Shown: positions 48,019-58,413, numbered from the stretch's first letter. The stretch: DNA of 64,000 nucleotides from Marinomonas sp. UCMA 3892 (GCF_012726345.1 NZ_PTXN01000009.1:206345-270344), one strand, 5' to 3'. The notes: a model not told the origin generated them from the sequence alone. Made by a program: numbers and translations.

Positions 48019-49581
48019 TTACTGCAACCTATCTTCGACTGGAGAGGCCTTTTCTTGAAGTGCAGCCATATTGATATATTCGGGTCTCACATTCGGCATT
48101 GGGTTTGCCTCAGAAAATAATACCGATTTACTTTGATTTTCTATAATGCGAACGTGAGAGCGATTCAGTTCTCTAGGTTCTTTCACTCCACACGAGTGAG
48201 CAATCATTCCAATACCATGCAACAACTCGGCAGCATAGTTAGCTACTCGTTCAGATTTTTCAGCTGCTACTAAGCCTTTCTGTAAATCAGGATTATGGGT
48301 CGTAATCCCTGTCGGACAAGTATTCTTATTACATTGTAAAGCTTGAATACATCCAAGTGAAAATAGAAAACCACGCGCTGTAACAACAAAATCAGCACCA
48401 GCGCTCAAGGCCCAAGCCGCTTTCCCCGGTACAATAAGTTTGCCCGAAGCTATAATTTTAATATAACGACGTAAACCATAAGAAGTCACAATGTTAACTA
48501 CAGTTGGCAAGCTTTCACGTAAATGCATACCTACGTAGTCCATTAGTGGCTGCGGAGCTGCTCCCGTACCGCCATCGGAACTATCAATCGTAATAAAGTC
48601 AGGACAGTAATCGATTCCTTTTTTATGGATTAACTCACATAGGGTTTCGAAAAACTTCAAATCCCCAACCACCATTTTAAAACCGACAGGTTTAGAGGTA
48701 ACTTCACGAACATGATGAACCATATTCAATAAATCATCGATGGATTTTATATCAGTATGGCCATTTGGGCTGATTGAGTCCTGACCTACTGGAATACCGC
48801 GAGTATGAGCTATTTCTTCGGTTACTTTTGCTCCTGGCAACATACCACCTTTACCAGGCTTAGCACCTTGGCTCATTTTTATTTCAAACATACGCACATT
48901 TTGGTGCTCTGCTAGACTGGCCAATTTTGTATCGTCTAAATGCCCCTCCAGATTACGCACACCATATTTCGCTGTGCCAATTTGAAACACCAAATCACAG
49001 CCACCTTCAAGATGATAAGGCGATAATCCACCCTCACCTGTATTCATCCAAATACCGGCCTTACGTGCGCCTTTTGATAAAGCTTGAACTGCAGGTTTAG
49101 ACAAGGCACCAAAGCTCATACCCGAAATATTCACAACTGATCGAGTTCGATAGGGTTTTTTCGCGGTATATTCACCAATACAAACTTCTCTAGGTTGTGC
49201 TGCATCTTCATCTAGCGTTGGAAAAGCACAATTTAAAAAGAAAATATCTCCTGGTGTTTCCAAAGAACGAGTCGAACCAAAAGCAATCGTCGAATCAACT
49301 TTTTTAGCCGCTCGATATGCCCACGAACGCTCAGCACGATCAAATGGTCGCTCTTCCCTATCCATTGCAAAAAAATACTGACGAAAAAACTCGCCTAGGT
49401 GTTCAAAGAGGTAACGAAAACGCCCAACAACAGGATAGTTTCGTCTAATTGTATGACTGGTTTGATGCGTATCAACCCAGTACATCACCGCGACAGAAAT
49501 ACAGGCCATAAAGAGCAAAAAAACGAACAGTAACGCACCCCAATGAATAGTCAATGTCGCCAATGAAGACAAAAAATCCAT
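48019..49581 (-). CDS. FMN-binding glutamate synthase family protein
   Basis: 520 aa with a single N-terminal membrane helix (about 15-34). The rest is a glutamate-synthase central/FMN barrel: VNISGMSFGALSKPAVQAL, GEGGLSPYH, KMSQGAKPGKGGMLPG, DSSDGGTGAAPQ, and iron-sulfur-type cysteines in CNKNTCPTGITTHN. The amidotransferase and beta subunits of real GOGAT are absent. The family's reaction is not established; assimilation of methylated amines or 2-oxoglutarate amination is speculative. Confidence 0.9.
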   Translation of the reverse strand: MDFLSSLATLTIHWGALLFVFLLFMACISVAVMYWVDTHQTSHTIRRNYPVVGRFRYLFEHLGEFFRQYFFAMDREERPFDRAERSWAYRAAKKVDSTIAFGSTRSLETPGDIFFLNCAFPTLDEDAAQPREVCIGEYTAKKPYRTRSVVNISGMSFGALSKPAVQALSKGARKAGIWMNTGEGGLSPYHLEGGCDLVFQIGTAKYGVRNLEGHLDDTKLASLAEHQNVRMFEIKMSQGAKPGKGGMLPGAKVTEEIAHTRGIPVGQDSISPNGHTDIKSIDDLLNMVHHVREVTSKPVGFKMVVGDLKFFETLCELIHKKGIDYCPDFITIDSSDGGTGAAPQPLMDYVGMHLRESLPTVVNIVTSYGLRRYIKIIASGKLIVPGKAAWALSAGADFVVTARGFLFSLGCIQALQCNKNTCPTGITTHNPDLQKGLVAAEKSERVANYAAELLHGIGMIAHSCGVKEPRELNRSHVRIIENQSKSVLFSEANPMPNVRPEYINMAALQEKASPVEDRLQ

Positions 49582-49634
49582 ACTTAGCCCTTAAGATTAA
49601 ACTGGTGATATGTAAATTGAGTTTTAATATTACG

Positions 49635-52055
49635 CTACAAAGAAGGCTTCAGCGTGGCTGAATCATGAACAAATGCAGCAATAAATTCGTTTGGGGGTAC
49701 AGGATGACCAAAATAGTAACCCTGGTAATAAAAACAATCTATCTCTCTTAATCGATTATAATGAAGCAAAGTCTCTACACCTTCGGCAAGAACACTAATA
49801 TTGAGCGCTTTGGCCATAGCTATGACCGCATGCACTATCGCTTCATCGCTTTTATCTGTGAGTAAATCTCTCACAAAAGACTGATCAATTTTCAATCTAT
49901 CTATTGGTAAAGATTTCAAATATTTCAGTGATGAATAACCAGTACCAAAGTCATCAATAGAAAGATGCACACCCAAGGCTTTTATGGCATTCATTTTTTT
50001 CAAACAAGATGAAAGGTCGTTCAGTAGCATATTTTCCGTGATTTCCAGGTCAACACAACTTGGCGGAACATCATGTTTTTCTAACTGTGTTTTCAACATA
50101 GGTAAAAAACCTGCTTGTTGAAACTGAATAGGGCTCACATTAATCGACATACGCCATGATAATTGCCACTTCCCCTCTTTCAACCAAGTCGCCACTTGGG
50201 ACAAAGCTTCATTTAAAACCCAATGACCAATTTCAACAATAAGTCCTATTTCTTCTGCCACGGGAATAAACTCAGCAGGGGAAATAAAACCCTTTTTCTC
50301 GTCCTTCCAACGAATCAGCGCTTCTGCACCAATCAATTCATTTTTATCATTGGTTTGTGGCTGATAATACAACTCAAACAACTTGAATTCTGTCGCATGA
50401 TGGAGTGCTTTTTCCATCTCAAGGCGTGCATCTGAAACCGCCTGCATCTCTGGTTTATATAAAGCAAAGGTATTACGTCCAGATTCCTTAGCGCGATACA
50501 AAGCCGTATCAGCCTGCTTTAAAATCGCTTCTGCCGATCCTTCATTGCCATCAAAGATTGTGGCTCCTAGACTGGCAGTGATGTGAACTTCATGGTGCCC
50601 CGCCTTTTTAACTTGCTGACAGGCGTACATAACACTTTCAACAAAACCGTTGATTGCTTTTTCTACTTTTTCCTTATCATCACCAACATGAGTAAGTAAA
50701 AAAGCAAACTCATCTCCCCCCATGCGGGCAAACACAATATTCTCTTCAGTTAGTGAAGACAGCTGCGTTGCCACACAGCAAAGTAGCTGATCACCCACGT
50801 TATGACCTAGTGAATCATTAATGGTTTTAAATCTATCCAGATCCATAAACACCACAGCGGAGTAACTTGAAGTAGTATTTTTCTGTTTAGTCTTTATTGC
50901 TTTATAAAGTTTATCGGCTAAATACTGGCGATTCGGTAGATTGGTAACTGAATCGTAATAGGCCAAGTGGTGAATACGAGCCTCTGTTTCTTTGCGTTCA
51001 GAAACATCGCGAATCAGTAATAAGGTCTCTGTTTTATCTTGTACTTTATATTTAGCTAAACGTATCTCAACAGGTAGCTCAATTCCCTGCATTCGATAAA
51101 TTGTTTCGACCGTTGTAGGAGAGTTCACTTCCAGAGACTCTAAAATATTAAAAAATTCAGGCCAAGACGAAGGGGAGTGCAACACATCTAAAGACTTTGA
51201 GTTCAAATCTTCACTTTTCATCTTCAACATATGCTCTGCTGCCGCATTCACTAAGGTGATTTGGTAGTTCTCATCTAAAAGCAAAATACCATCCGCAGCA
51301 TGTTCAATCATAGCTTTTGTATGACTATCACTTCGCTCTAAATCACTCAGTGCAGTATTTAAACGCTTCCATAAAACGGCGAAAGTAGAATGCAAATTCC
51401 CTAGTTCATCAGACTTATGGTACCGATAAAATGACTGAGGTAATGGCAACTCTTTTTTATAACCAACAATCGATAAAGACTCAGTGAGGCGCATCAAAGG
51501 ATGAGTAACTAAAAAGTAAAAAACTAAGGATATCAATGATGCCAACAACACATCTTTGAACAGGTTATAGGTTAAACTAGAAAGATGTTCTTTAAATATT
51601 GTATCAAGCAAGAAATGTTTTTCAGGCAATATAAGCACATAACCCGCCTGAAAAGCAGGAGTGTCCAAACTAAGCTCTCGCCGATAATCCTGTAAATCAG
51701 ATAAAAAATAGTTGGCCAATCCATCCGAGACAGAGAAGTCGTTATTTGTTGTGGTAGCTTCTACAAACAGTTCACCACTTTCGTCACGAACTTCCACATG
51801 AGCAATAGCAGGATTAAAAAGTAAACTATCAATTTGCTGCTGAGCGAACGGCGTATCTAAACGGAAAATAGCTTCGGCTAAAGGTTTTTCAATTGCCGCA
51901 AGCAAAACATTAAAATCTTGATTTATTTCCGCTTTCTGAGATCGTACTCCATCAATAAATTGAATAGCGCTGCTTACTAAACTTAAAATAATGGCAAGCG
52001 CTAGTGTTAAAATTGCTTGTTTAGTAAACAATGATTTTGAAAATACAACGCCCAT
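49635..52055 (-). CDS. membrane GGDEF-EAL cyclic-di-GMP protein with PAS domain
   Basis: 806 aa. TM1 about 13-33, a periplasmic sensor (about 35-160), TM2 about 166-185, a HAMP-like linker, PAS about 243-350, GGDEF domain about 360-530 and EAL about 545-795. The GGDEF motif (446-450) is intact. The inhibitory-site RxxD before it is absent. The EAL motif is EAL at 578-580, with metal residues in EITEN (671) and DDFGTGYSSLKYL (701-702), so both diguanylate cyclase and phosphodiesterase activities are possible. It is a single gene. Confidence 0.94.
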   Translation of the reverse strand: MGVVFSKSLFTKQAILTLALAIILSLVSSAIQFIDGVRSQKAEINQDFNVLLAAIEKPLAEAIFRLDTPFAQQQIDSLLFNPAIAHVEVRDESGELFVEATTTNNDFSVSDGLANYFLSDLQDYRRELSLDTPAFQAGYVLILPEKHFLLDTIFKEHLSSLTYNLFKDVLLASLISLVFYFLVTHPLMRLTESLSIVGYKKELPLPQSFYRYHKSDELGNLHSTFAVLWKRLNTALSDLERSDSHTKAMIEHAADGILLLDENYQITLVNAAAEHMLKMKSEDLNSKSLDVLHSPSSWPEFFNILESLEVNSPTTVETIYRMQGIELPVEIRLAKYKVQDKTETLLLIRDVSERKETEARIHHLAYYDSVTNLPNRQYLADKLYKAIKTKQKNTTSSYSAVVFMDLDRFKTINDSLGHNVGDQLLCCVATQLSSLTEENIVFARMGGDEFAFLLTHVGDDKEKVEKAINGFVESVMYACQQVKKAGHHEVHITASLGATIFDGNEGSAEAILKQADTALYRAKESGRNTFALYKPEMQAVSDARLEMEKALHHATEFKLFELYYQPQTNDKNELIGAEALIRWKDEKKGFISPAEFIPVAEEIGLIVEIGHWVLNEALSQVATWLKEGKWQLSWRMSINVSPIQFQQAGFLPMLKTQLEKHDVPPSCVDLEITENMLLNDLSSCLKKMNAIKALGVHLSIDDFGTGYSSLKYLKSLPIDRLKIDQSFVRDLLTDKSDEAIVHAVIAMAKALNISVLAEGVETLLHYNRLREIDCFYYQGYYFGHPVPPNEFIAAFVHDSATLKPSL

Positions 52056-52382
52056 TTCTACTCACTTAAATTTTTATATCCTGCTGCCACATCACCCTCA
52101 CAGCATCCATACTAATAAAAATCACAAAGAAGACTGGAAATAACACTTTATCCACCAGACAAAAACCTAATTTCTTGCATTTATTATGCACATTGGCAAG
52201 ACTGACACTTTATTCAAGGTTAAACAAGTCGATATAAAAATAATTTATACTTGCTATGATATAAGTCATGATATAAGTCACTATGAGTACAGGAGCAAAG
52301 CATTTCCTCAAAGTGTAAATAAAAAAGCCAGCATGAAAAACATACTGGCTTTAGAGGTAATTAAAGATTGTAAAGCAGTTAG
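52056..52382. other. intergenic region between GGDEF-EAL gene and phoX
   Basis: About 330 bp with no convincing gene. It holds the promoter of the GGDEF-EAL gene, the phoX terminator, and a perfect 12-bp tandem duplication (atgatataagtc at 52256-52267 and 52268-52279). Confidence 0.5.
52321..52352 (-). terminator. phoX terminator
   Basis: Stem aaagccagcatg/catactggcttt (one mismatch, 5-nt loop), followed on the minus strand by six T. It lies 30 bp after the phoX-type gene. Confidence 0.75.
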
Positions 52383-54281
52383 TTAACCTATCACTGCGCC
52401 ATCTTCACGAGAAATGGCAATAACACTAGAGCGAGGTACAGACTGACCGCCATCAGGCCAATGAGAATTCCCTTCCTCCCCTGGATGCTGAACTCCAATA
52501 AACATAGTCGTACGCTCGGCATTCCACGCAGAACCCGTTATTTCAGATTCTTTTGGCCCCACCAAGAAGCGGCGGATTTCACCAGTTTCAGGGTCGGCAA
52601 CTAACATCTGGTTATTACCTTGCCCCTGGAAGCCTTTTGCATTGGAGTAATTGCCGTCTGTTTGAATCCACAATAAGCCTCTAGAATCAAATTTAAGGCC
52701 ATCTGGAGAGTTAAACATATTATCTTGATTAATGTTTTTAGAGCCAGCATTAGCGTCATCATACACTGCAGGGTTACCAGCTAAAACGAACAAATCCCAT
52801 TTGAACTCATTGTGAGTATGATCCGAGTTCATTGGCATCCAACGCACGATCTGACCAAAGTTGTTTTTTACACGAGGGTTTGGTCCTCCAGCTGGTGTTG
52901 CATCACCACCCGCATTTGGCTTAACACCACGATTTTTATTATTCGTCAATGAACAATATACTTCCGCTTTATGAGGATGAGCCGCTACCCACTCTGGACG
53001 ATCCATGGTTGTAGCACCGACTTTAGATGCGGCCATACGAGTATGAATCGAAATTTCCGCGTCAGTCATGCCTGTGGTTTTAGGCGTAAGCGCCAACCAC
53101 TCACCACGGTTATTGTCATGGAATTTGGCAACATATAGAGTACCTTCTTCTAGGAGATCTCGATTATTGCCGCCGGCCAAATATTTGTGCTTAGAAATGA
53201 AGCGGTATAAAAATTCGCCACGCTCATCATCACCGAGGTAAACCACGATATGGCCATTCGCAGCGATAGTCAATTCAGCGTTTTCATGCTTGAAACGACC
53301 TAAAGCGGTACGTTTTTTCGGGCGAGATGTTGGATCTAGTGGATCAATTTCCACAATATAACCAAAGCGATTTGGCTCATTAGGCTCTTTATCCAAATTA
53401 AAACGATCATCAGCTAACGCCCAGTTATAACGGCCTTCCGTGCTCACACCATAACGCTTGTAAGCATCAGGCATTTTATACTCTTTACTTGCAGTGAAAT
53501 AACCATTGAAGTTTTCTTCACAGGTTAAATAAGTGCCCCAAGGCGTCTGACCGTTGCCACAGTTGTTCCATGTTCCTTTGGCCACCAAACCTTTAGGGTC
53601 TTCAGATGTTTGCATCCATTTATGACCACGAGCAGGACCTGTAATATCCATTTCCGTATCCGCTGTAATACGGCGATTATAAGGAGAATCCTGAACGATG
53701 CCCCATTTGCCACCACGCTGAGCCACCTCAATAATTGACACACCATGAGCTGCCTTGTTTTTACGCACATCATCAGCATTAGTAGGCATGCCATCTGCAC
53801 GATTCGCGTGAAGCGTTTTCTCATTGGTGTATTCGTTATTGATGGCCATGATTTGTTTGCCATCTTTGGAGAAGAAAGCCATGCCGTCATTATGATCACC
53901 AAATGCCAATTCCTGAGAAACACCTGTGCCGCCTGTTGCCGCATCAAAAGCTGGGGCATTGCTGAATAATGGATCGCCCCAAGAAGCAACCACTTCCCAC
54001 TTGTAGCCTTCTGGAACCGTAACCGTATCTAGTGAATTAGCTTTAACCATGCTGAATGCTAAACGAGACTCTGGAGACCCAGCTGCCAACGCTTTACCCG
54101 CTGCCAAAGTTGTCGAGCCCATAACAAACGCACTTGCACCAACTGCCGCGCCACCACCAAGAAAACCACGGCGAGAGACCATTTTATTAGCAACTTCTTC
54201 GAACTCTACAACTTCGGGTGCTGGGCGCACCAGTTCATCCAATTCATCAAACCCTAGCCTTCCATTGTTCTTAATATTCAT
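52383..54281 (-). CDS. phoX: PhoX family phosphatase (DUF839), Tat-exported
   Basis: 632 aa. An unusually long N-terminal segment precedes the Tat motif SRRGFLGGGAAVGASAFV (Arg-Arg at about 36-37), with cleavage after GKALA. The beta-propeller metalloenzyme body has YLTCEENFNGYF, ENAELTIAANGHIVVYLGDD and MFNSPDGLKFDSRGLLWIQT (each in the PhoX metal-site regions). PhoX enzymes are calcium/iron alkaline phosphatases. An 11-bp-spaced Pho-box-like array lies 170-190 bp upstream, matching that role. Confidence 0.88.
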   Translation of the reverse strand: MNIKNNGRLGFDELDELVRPAPEVVEFEEVANKMVSRRGFLGGGAAVGASAFVMGSTTLAAGKALAAGSPESRLAFSMVKANSLDTVTVPEGYKWEVVASWGDPLFSNAPAFDAATGGTGVSQELAFGDHNDGMAFFSKDGKQIMAINNEYTNEKTLHANRADGMPTNADDVRKNKAAHGVSIIEVAQRGGKWGIVQDSPYNRRITADTEMDITGPARGHKWMQTSEDPKGLVAKGTWNNCGNGQTPWGTYLTCEENFNGYFTASKEYKMPDAYKRYGVSTEGRYNWALADDRFNLDKEPNEPNRFGYIVEIDPLDPTSRPKKRTALGRFKHENAELTIAANGHIVVYLGDDERGEFLYRFISKHKYLAGGNNRDLLEEGTLYVAKFHDNNRGEWLALTPKTTGMTDAEISIHTRMAASKVGATTMDRPEWVAAHPHKAEVYCSLTNNKNRGVKPNAGGDATPAGGPNPRVKNNFGQIVRWMPMNSDHTHNEFKWDLFVLAGNPAVYDDANAGSKNINQDNMFNSPDGLKFDSRGLLWIQTDGNYSNAKGFQGQGNNQMLVADPETGEIRRFLVGPKESEITGSAWNAERTTMFIGVQHPGEEGNSHWPDGGQSVPRSSVIAISREDGAVIG

Positions 54282-54583
54282 AATACTGCCCTATTATTAA
54301 TTAAATATTAGTCGCCTAGGTTATCGAATTTTAGGTGCTTGACCCTTTATTAATCGATCCTTGACTACTCGTTTTATCGTACATTTTTCAAATAAGTTAC
54401 TTCCCCCTGCAAAAGGAAGTTGATAATGAATTTACGGATAAAACATTACATGGAAATGACAGTTAAACGACATCAGCAATGAATCTGAAAAATAATTTAA
54501 AAGTGCAAATAAAAAGAGGAGTAAGGCCAGAGAATTGAAATCGATATAGTCATAGATAGGATATACAAAGCTGTATCACTTTT
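54282..54583. other. intergenic region upstream of phoX
   Basis: About 300 bp. It contains the Pho-box-like array near 54450-54475 and otherwise no gene that I can support. Confidence 0.5.
54447..54473 (-). promoter_or_regulatory. Pho-box-like array of three half sites
   Basis: Read on the minus strand: TGTCG-n6-TGTCA-n6-TGTAA, with half sites at 54469-54473, 54458-54462 and 54447-54451, exactly 11 bp apart as in PhoB boxes. The AT-rich spacer TTTAAC fits the consensus. It is upstream of the PhoX-type phosphatase. Confidence 0.62.
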
Positions 54584-54994
54584 TTATTTATAGATTTCTC
54601 CCCCATATCGTACTTCCAAGCCTTCCCGAACAGATTTTTTTAAACCTTTCACCACCAAACCATAGGAATGATCAATCAGTCTTTCGATTTCACCATTCGG
54701 TAAATCACCATCCAGAATAACGGAATTCCAATGGCGTTTGTTCATGTGGTAAGCGGGAATAATTTCGGCAAAGATATCACGCAATTCAATGGCATGGGCA
54801 GGATCACACTTTAAGTTAAGTAATTGACGCCCCTGATACTTACTTAATAAAGCAAACATCTTACCCTGAATTTTGAACACCGCTGTTTTATCATCAAACG
54901 GATAATCCTCGACCACCTCAGGCTTAGATAAGAGATAGTCTTTTATTATTAAAATATCCAAAATCGACTCCATAGTAATAGTAGAAAATGTCAT
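54584..54994 (-). CDS. MmcQ/YjbR family protein
   Basis: Small double-wing DNA-binding-fold protein, about 136 aa from the chosen start. It has EVVEDYPFDDKTAVFKIQGK and HMNKRHWNSVILDG, and ends with the family's DHSYGLVVKGL helix. Function of the family is unknown. The frame is open to 55075, but the first 27 codons overlap the ybiT terminator, so I start at 54994; 54973 is also possible. Confidence 0.82.
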   Translation of the reverse strand: MTFSTITMESILDILIIKDYLLSKPEVVEDYPFDDKTAVFKIQGKMFALLSKYQGRQLLNLKCDPAHAIELRDIFAEIIPAYHMNKRHWNSVILDGDLPNGEIERLIDHSYGLVVKGLKKSVREGLEVRYGGEIYK

Positions 54995-55054
54995 CAACTT
55001 ATCATGATCAAGACCTGCTTTGGCTGCAAGCCGTTTTTTGTCATCGATAGTCGT

Positions 55055-55090
55055 AAAAAAGCCACTTACTAGCACCCAGTAAGTGGCTTT
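55055..55090 (-). terminator. ybiT terminator
   Basis: 13-bp perfect stem aaagccacttact/agtaagtggcttt (55058-55070 and 55078-55090, 7-nt loop), followed on the minus strand by six T. Confidence 0.9.
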
Positions 55091-55115
55091 AAATAGACAC
55101 TATATCTACACGATA

Positions 55116-56699
55116 TTAGCCTTGGTGAGCAAGATACTCATCGTATGTACCTTGGAAATCCACGACTTGCTGTCCTTTAATTTCAATCACTCGGTTCGCC
55201 AATGAAGAAACGAATGCTCTATCATGGCTAACAAAAATTAGCGTGCCGTCAAACTCTAGCAAAGCATTGTTTAAAGCTTCGATCGCTTCCATATCCATGT
55301 GGTTAGTTGGCTCATCCATAACTAAGACGTTTAAGTCCATCATCATCAACTTACCAAACAATAAACGGTTTTTTTCACCACCAGAACAGACACGTACTTT
55401 TTTATTGAAGTCATCCGCAGTAAACAGCAAACGACCCAACATAGCACGAACTTTAAGATCATCATGTTTCGCGGTGCGCCATTTCGACATCCAATCAAAC
55501 AAGGTTAAATCGCAGTCGAAATCTTCTGTACTGTCTTGCGGGCAGTAACCGATTACGGCGTTTTCAGCCCATTTAATTTCACCTTGTTTGGCTTCTAATT
55601 CGTTCATTAAGCAACGTAAAAAGGTCGTTTTACCTGCGCCGTTTTCTCCGATAATCGCCAAACGAGAACCCGCTTCTAAAATCATGTTGCCGCCAGAAAA
55701 TAGCATTTCATCATAGCCGTGCCCAAGATCTTCTAAAATCAACGCATGCCGATGAAGTTTTTTATCTTGTTTGAAGGTCAACGACGGTGTCATTCGGCTC
55801 GATTGTTTTACTTCCGCCAACTCGATTTTTTCTAATTTTTTAGCACGTGAACTAGCTTGTTTTGCTTTAGATGCGTTGGCAGAAAAACGATTCACGAACG
55901 CTTGAAGATCATCCATTTCCGCACTTTTCTTCGCATTTTCTGTTAGCAGTTGTTCACGAATCAAAGATGAGGCTTCCATGAAATATTCGTAGTTACCAGG
56001 GTAAATACGCAATTCACCAAAATCGATGTCTGCCATATGAGTACATACAGAGTTCAAAAAGTGACGGTCATGGGAAATAATAATCATGGTACATTTACGT
56101 TGATTCAATACACCAGCCAACCAGTTAATGGTATGAATATCCAAGTTGTTGGTTGGTTCGTCCAGTAGCAAAATATCAGGATTAGCAAACAAGGCTTGCG
56201 CTAATAAAACACGAAGTTTCCAACCTGGCGCGACTTGGCTCATCAAACCAAAATGAAACTCTTCTTCGATGCCGGCTTCTAACAGAATATCACCAGCACG
56301 ACTTTCTGCACTGTAGCCATCCATCTCTGCGAATTCTGCTTCTAGCTCACCCGCTCGCATGCCATCTTCTTCACTCATTTCTGGCTTAGAGTAGATCGCA
56401 TCTCGCTCTTGTTTGACTTTCCAAAGCGCCACATCACCCATAATAACGGCGTCAACAACAGTATATTCTTCAAAAGCAAACTGATCCTGGCTTAAAGTAC
56501 CGACTTTTTCACCCGGAGTAATAGATACGTTTCCAGATGTTGGCGTCAGTGCCCCACTCAAAATTTTCATGAAGGTAGACTTGCCACACCCGTTCGCACC
56601 AATTAAGCCATAGCGATTGCCGTTACCGAATTTTGCGGAGATGTTTTCAAACAATGGCGTTGCGCCAAATTGCATGGTGATATTAGCCGTGGAGATCAA
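55116..56699 (-). CDS. ybiT: ABC-F ribosome-associated ATPase YbiT
   Basis: 527 aa with two ABC modules and no membrane part. Walker [13 protein letters not shown] and [12 protein letters not shown]; Walker [12 protein letters not shown] and [11 protein letters not shown]. Length and sequence ([15 protein letters not shown] start; [18 protein letters not shown]) match YbiT rather than the longer EttA. ABC-F proteins act on stalled or initiating ribosomes. It is a single gene with its own terminator. Confidence 0.94.
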   Translation of the reverse strand: MISTANITMQFGATPLFENISAKFGNGNRYGLIGANGCGKSTFMKILSGALTPTSGNVSITPGEKVGTLSQDQFAFEEYTVVDAVIMGDVALWKVKQERDAIYSKPEMSEEDGMRAGELEAEFAEMDGYSAESRAGDILLEAGIEEEFHFGLMSQVAPGWKLRVLLAQALFANPDILLLDEPTNNLDIHTINWLAGVLNQRKCTMIIISHDRHFLNSVCTHMADIDFGELRIYPGNYEYFMEASSLIREQLLTENAKKSAEMDDLQAFVNRFSANASKAKQASSRAKKLEKIELAEVKQSSRMTPSLTFKQDKKLHRHALILEDLGHGYDEMLFSGGNMILEAGSRLAIIGENGAGKTTFLRCLMNELEAKQGEIKWAENAVIGYCPQDSTEDFDCDLTLFDWMSKWRTAKHDDLKVRAMLGRLLFTADDFNKKVRVCSGGEKNRLLFGKLMMMDLNVLVMDEPTNHMDMEAIEALNNALLEFDGTLIFVSHDRAFVSSLANRVIEIKGQQVVDFQGTYDEYLAHQG

Positions 56700-56864
56700 A
56701 GGAAAAAGCCCTAAACAAAGAGAAATGAAAAACGTTTATACAGACCACAAAATCAAGGTCAAAAGACAAACACAAAGATGGGCGAATATAGAGATTTAAA
56801 GCACTAAAGTCGAGAAATAAGTGCCGTTTTTTTGAACAAATTCGTAGATATACAAAAATTAGAT

Positions 56865-57257
56865 CTATTGAGCTTTTGCACTATCAGTTGGAGGGACGGG
56901 ATGAGTGAAATCATTGTCACTATCAGAAGGCGTTTCTTCGTCCTCAGGTGCCATGTTTTCTTTACAAGCAGTTTTCTGTTCTGCGCTTGCTGCCATAAAG
57001 GTTGAAACTTGCGACATCAAAAAACCTAAAATGTCCCGACTTGCACCATTAAGTAAATTTTTTCTGGCTTTCCTTGATATATCCAGCTGTGTCGTTGCCC
57101 CCAAAACAAAACTTGCCAATAAACCTGCTGGGCTTGTCGCTTTATCTAAGAGATTATCAACGGCTTTTTCACGGGATTGTTTCGCACGTTTCTCCAATAA
57201 CTGTGTTCGAAGATAGAGGCGCTCTCGTTGCCGATGCATTCGTTTTATACCAAACAT
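56865..57257 (-). CDS. YqjK-like hypothetical protein
   Basis: 130 aa. A highly basic N-terminal helix (MHRQRERLYLRTQLLEKRAK) and a moderately hydrophobic middle segment (PAGLLASFVLGATTQL) lead to an acidic, proline-rich tail. It starts 4 bp after the yqjE-like gene. The position and composition correspond to yqjK of the E. coli yqjDEK operon; the sequence similarity is too low to be sure. Confidence 0.72.
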   Translation of the reverse strand: MFGIKRMHRQRERLYLRTQLLEKRAKQSREKAVDNLLDKATSPAGLLASFVLGATTQLDISRKARKNLLNGASRDILGFLMSQVSTFMAASAEQKTACKENMAPEDEETPSDSDNDFTHPVPPTDSAKAQ

Positions 57258-57260
57258 CTA

Positions 57261-57638
57261 CTAATCCTCATCAGTTGGAATAACGGCGTCCAATGTGCGA
57301 GCAAAGTTCATGCTTTTTAGGGTTCGCTTTACTAAGTAAAGCAATACAAGAGAACTTAGGAAAGTAACTAAGGTTGCCGTTAATAAAATAGCAACAAGGG
57401 AAAATCCATAGCTCCAAGCCACTGCCGCAATGGAAGCAATGATTAATAGCCAAGTGGTCAACAATAAGAAAATAACACCGCACATTAAGGCAAGAAGCTG
57501 AGCACTGGATGCAACCCACATCTTAGCCTCTAACGCTCCAAGCCCTAATACACTCTTCAGCCAACTTTTATGGGTATTTATTACCTCATCAAAGTCAGAT
57601 TGTTCTTTCTCTGAAGACCCGTGCGGTGGTGTTTCCAT
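57261..57638 (-). CDS. yqjE: YqjE/phage-holin-superfamily membrane protein
   Basis: 125 aa with two adjacent membrane helices (about 50-72 and 76-98) between charged ends, as in DUF1469/YqjE. It lies 18 bp after the DUF883-family gene. The role is unknown; it is probably a partner of the ribosome-binding YqjD-type protein. Confidence 0.8.
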   Translation of the reverse strand: METPPHGSSEKEQSDFDEVINTHKSWLKSVLGLGALEAKMWVASSAQLLALMCGVIFLLLTTWLLIIASIAAVAWSYGFSLVAILLTATLVTFLSSLVLLYLVKRTLKSMNFARTLDAVIPTDED

Positions 57639-57655
57639 TATTGCCCTTCCTCTGC

Positions 57656-57961
57656 TTATTTACGTTTGCAAAGGAAGCTAGCAGCGAGTGCACCGGCTAG
57701 GAAAGCTATGCCGATGGTTTTAACAGGGTGTTCTTTGGCATATTCACCAACCGCAGAAGAGATTTTTTCAGATTGGTTTTTCGCAGTATCAGCGATTTTA
57801 TGGGCTTGTTCACTAATTTGATGAGCCACTTCTTCGATACGTTCTTGGCTCTTTTCTTTCATTTCAGCTGCACTATCGACGCCTTTGTGAGCGGCTTCTG
57901 CTGCGCTATCTACTTTTTCATGAGCTTTTGCTTGGGTCGTACTTTTGGTTGTTGTAGCCAT
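57656..57961 (-). CDS. yqjD: DUF883 / YqjD-ElaB family membrane-anchored protein
   Basis: 101 aa. A long amphipathic coiled-coil region rich in Ala, Glu, Lys and His is followed by KEHPVKTIGIAFLAGALAASF, the C-terminal anchor with the family's G-x-A small-residue pattern, and a basic CKRK end. YqjD and ElaB bind stationary-phase ribosomes at the inner membrane. First gene of the three-gene group; ribosome site AAGGAG before the ATG. Confidence 0.85.
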   Translation of the reverse strand: MATTTKSTTQAKAHEKVDSAAEAAHKGVDSAAEMKEKSQERIEEVAHQISEQAHKIADTAKNQSEKISSAVGEYAKEHPVKTIGIAFLAGALAASFLCKRK

Positions 57962-58413
57962 TCTTTATTCTCCTTTTAGAATTAAAATTAACTTTTCAAC
58001 GCCAATCTAGCGACAAAAAAACGAACTAAGTTTTTTAAGACTTAGTGAATATTATAGAATAAGGTAAGAATAGAGTTTCTTGTATTAGTTATAGTAGAGA
58101 TATAAAAAACTAAACAAGAAAGCTCCCTTACATTCCGCTATTTACACTACTTGGTTAATTTATGATGGTCAAATACAGTCAGCAAAACGCATCATCTTTC
58201 CTTTATTTATGGTTGATCTTTAAAGAATGAAACATAACTAGGGGCGCCCCCTCTAAAATGAATAGAAGCATCATTTTTTTTGAATATGTTGATAATAAAA
58301 AGGGCAAAAACATACTATTTAGTACATTTTTGCCCTTTTAGAATCGACTCATAACGACCCCTCTGTGTTTATTCCGAGTTCATATATTTTTCGAACATGA
58401 GGCAGAAGACACT
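57962..58413. other. intergenic region upstream of yqjD-like operon
   Basis: About 450 bp of AT-rich DNA. It holds the yqjD promoter (minus strand), a self-complementary ggggcgcccc at 58241-58250, and the terminator described next. No protein-like frame was seen. Confidence 0.45.
58297..58340. terminator. bidirectional terminator after the 46-codon gene
   Basis: 13-bp stem aaaagggcaaaaa/tttttgccctttt (58298-58310 and 58327-58339) with an inner tact/agta pairing, A and T runs on both sides. It lies downstream of the small minus-strand gene. Confidence 0.8.

Noticed and set aside
52186..52386. 66-codon plus-strand frame between the GGDEF-EAL gene and phoX
   Set aside because: It runs through the phoX terminator hairpin and into the end of phoX; no ribosome site.
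58241..58250. ggggcgcccc palindrome
   Set aside because: No loop and no A/T context; a chance GC-rich self-complementary word rather than a hairpin or operator.
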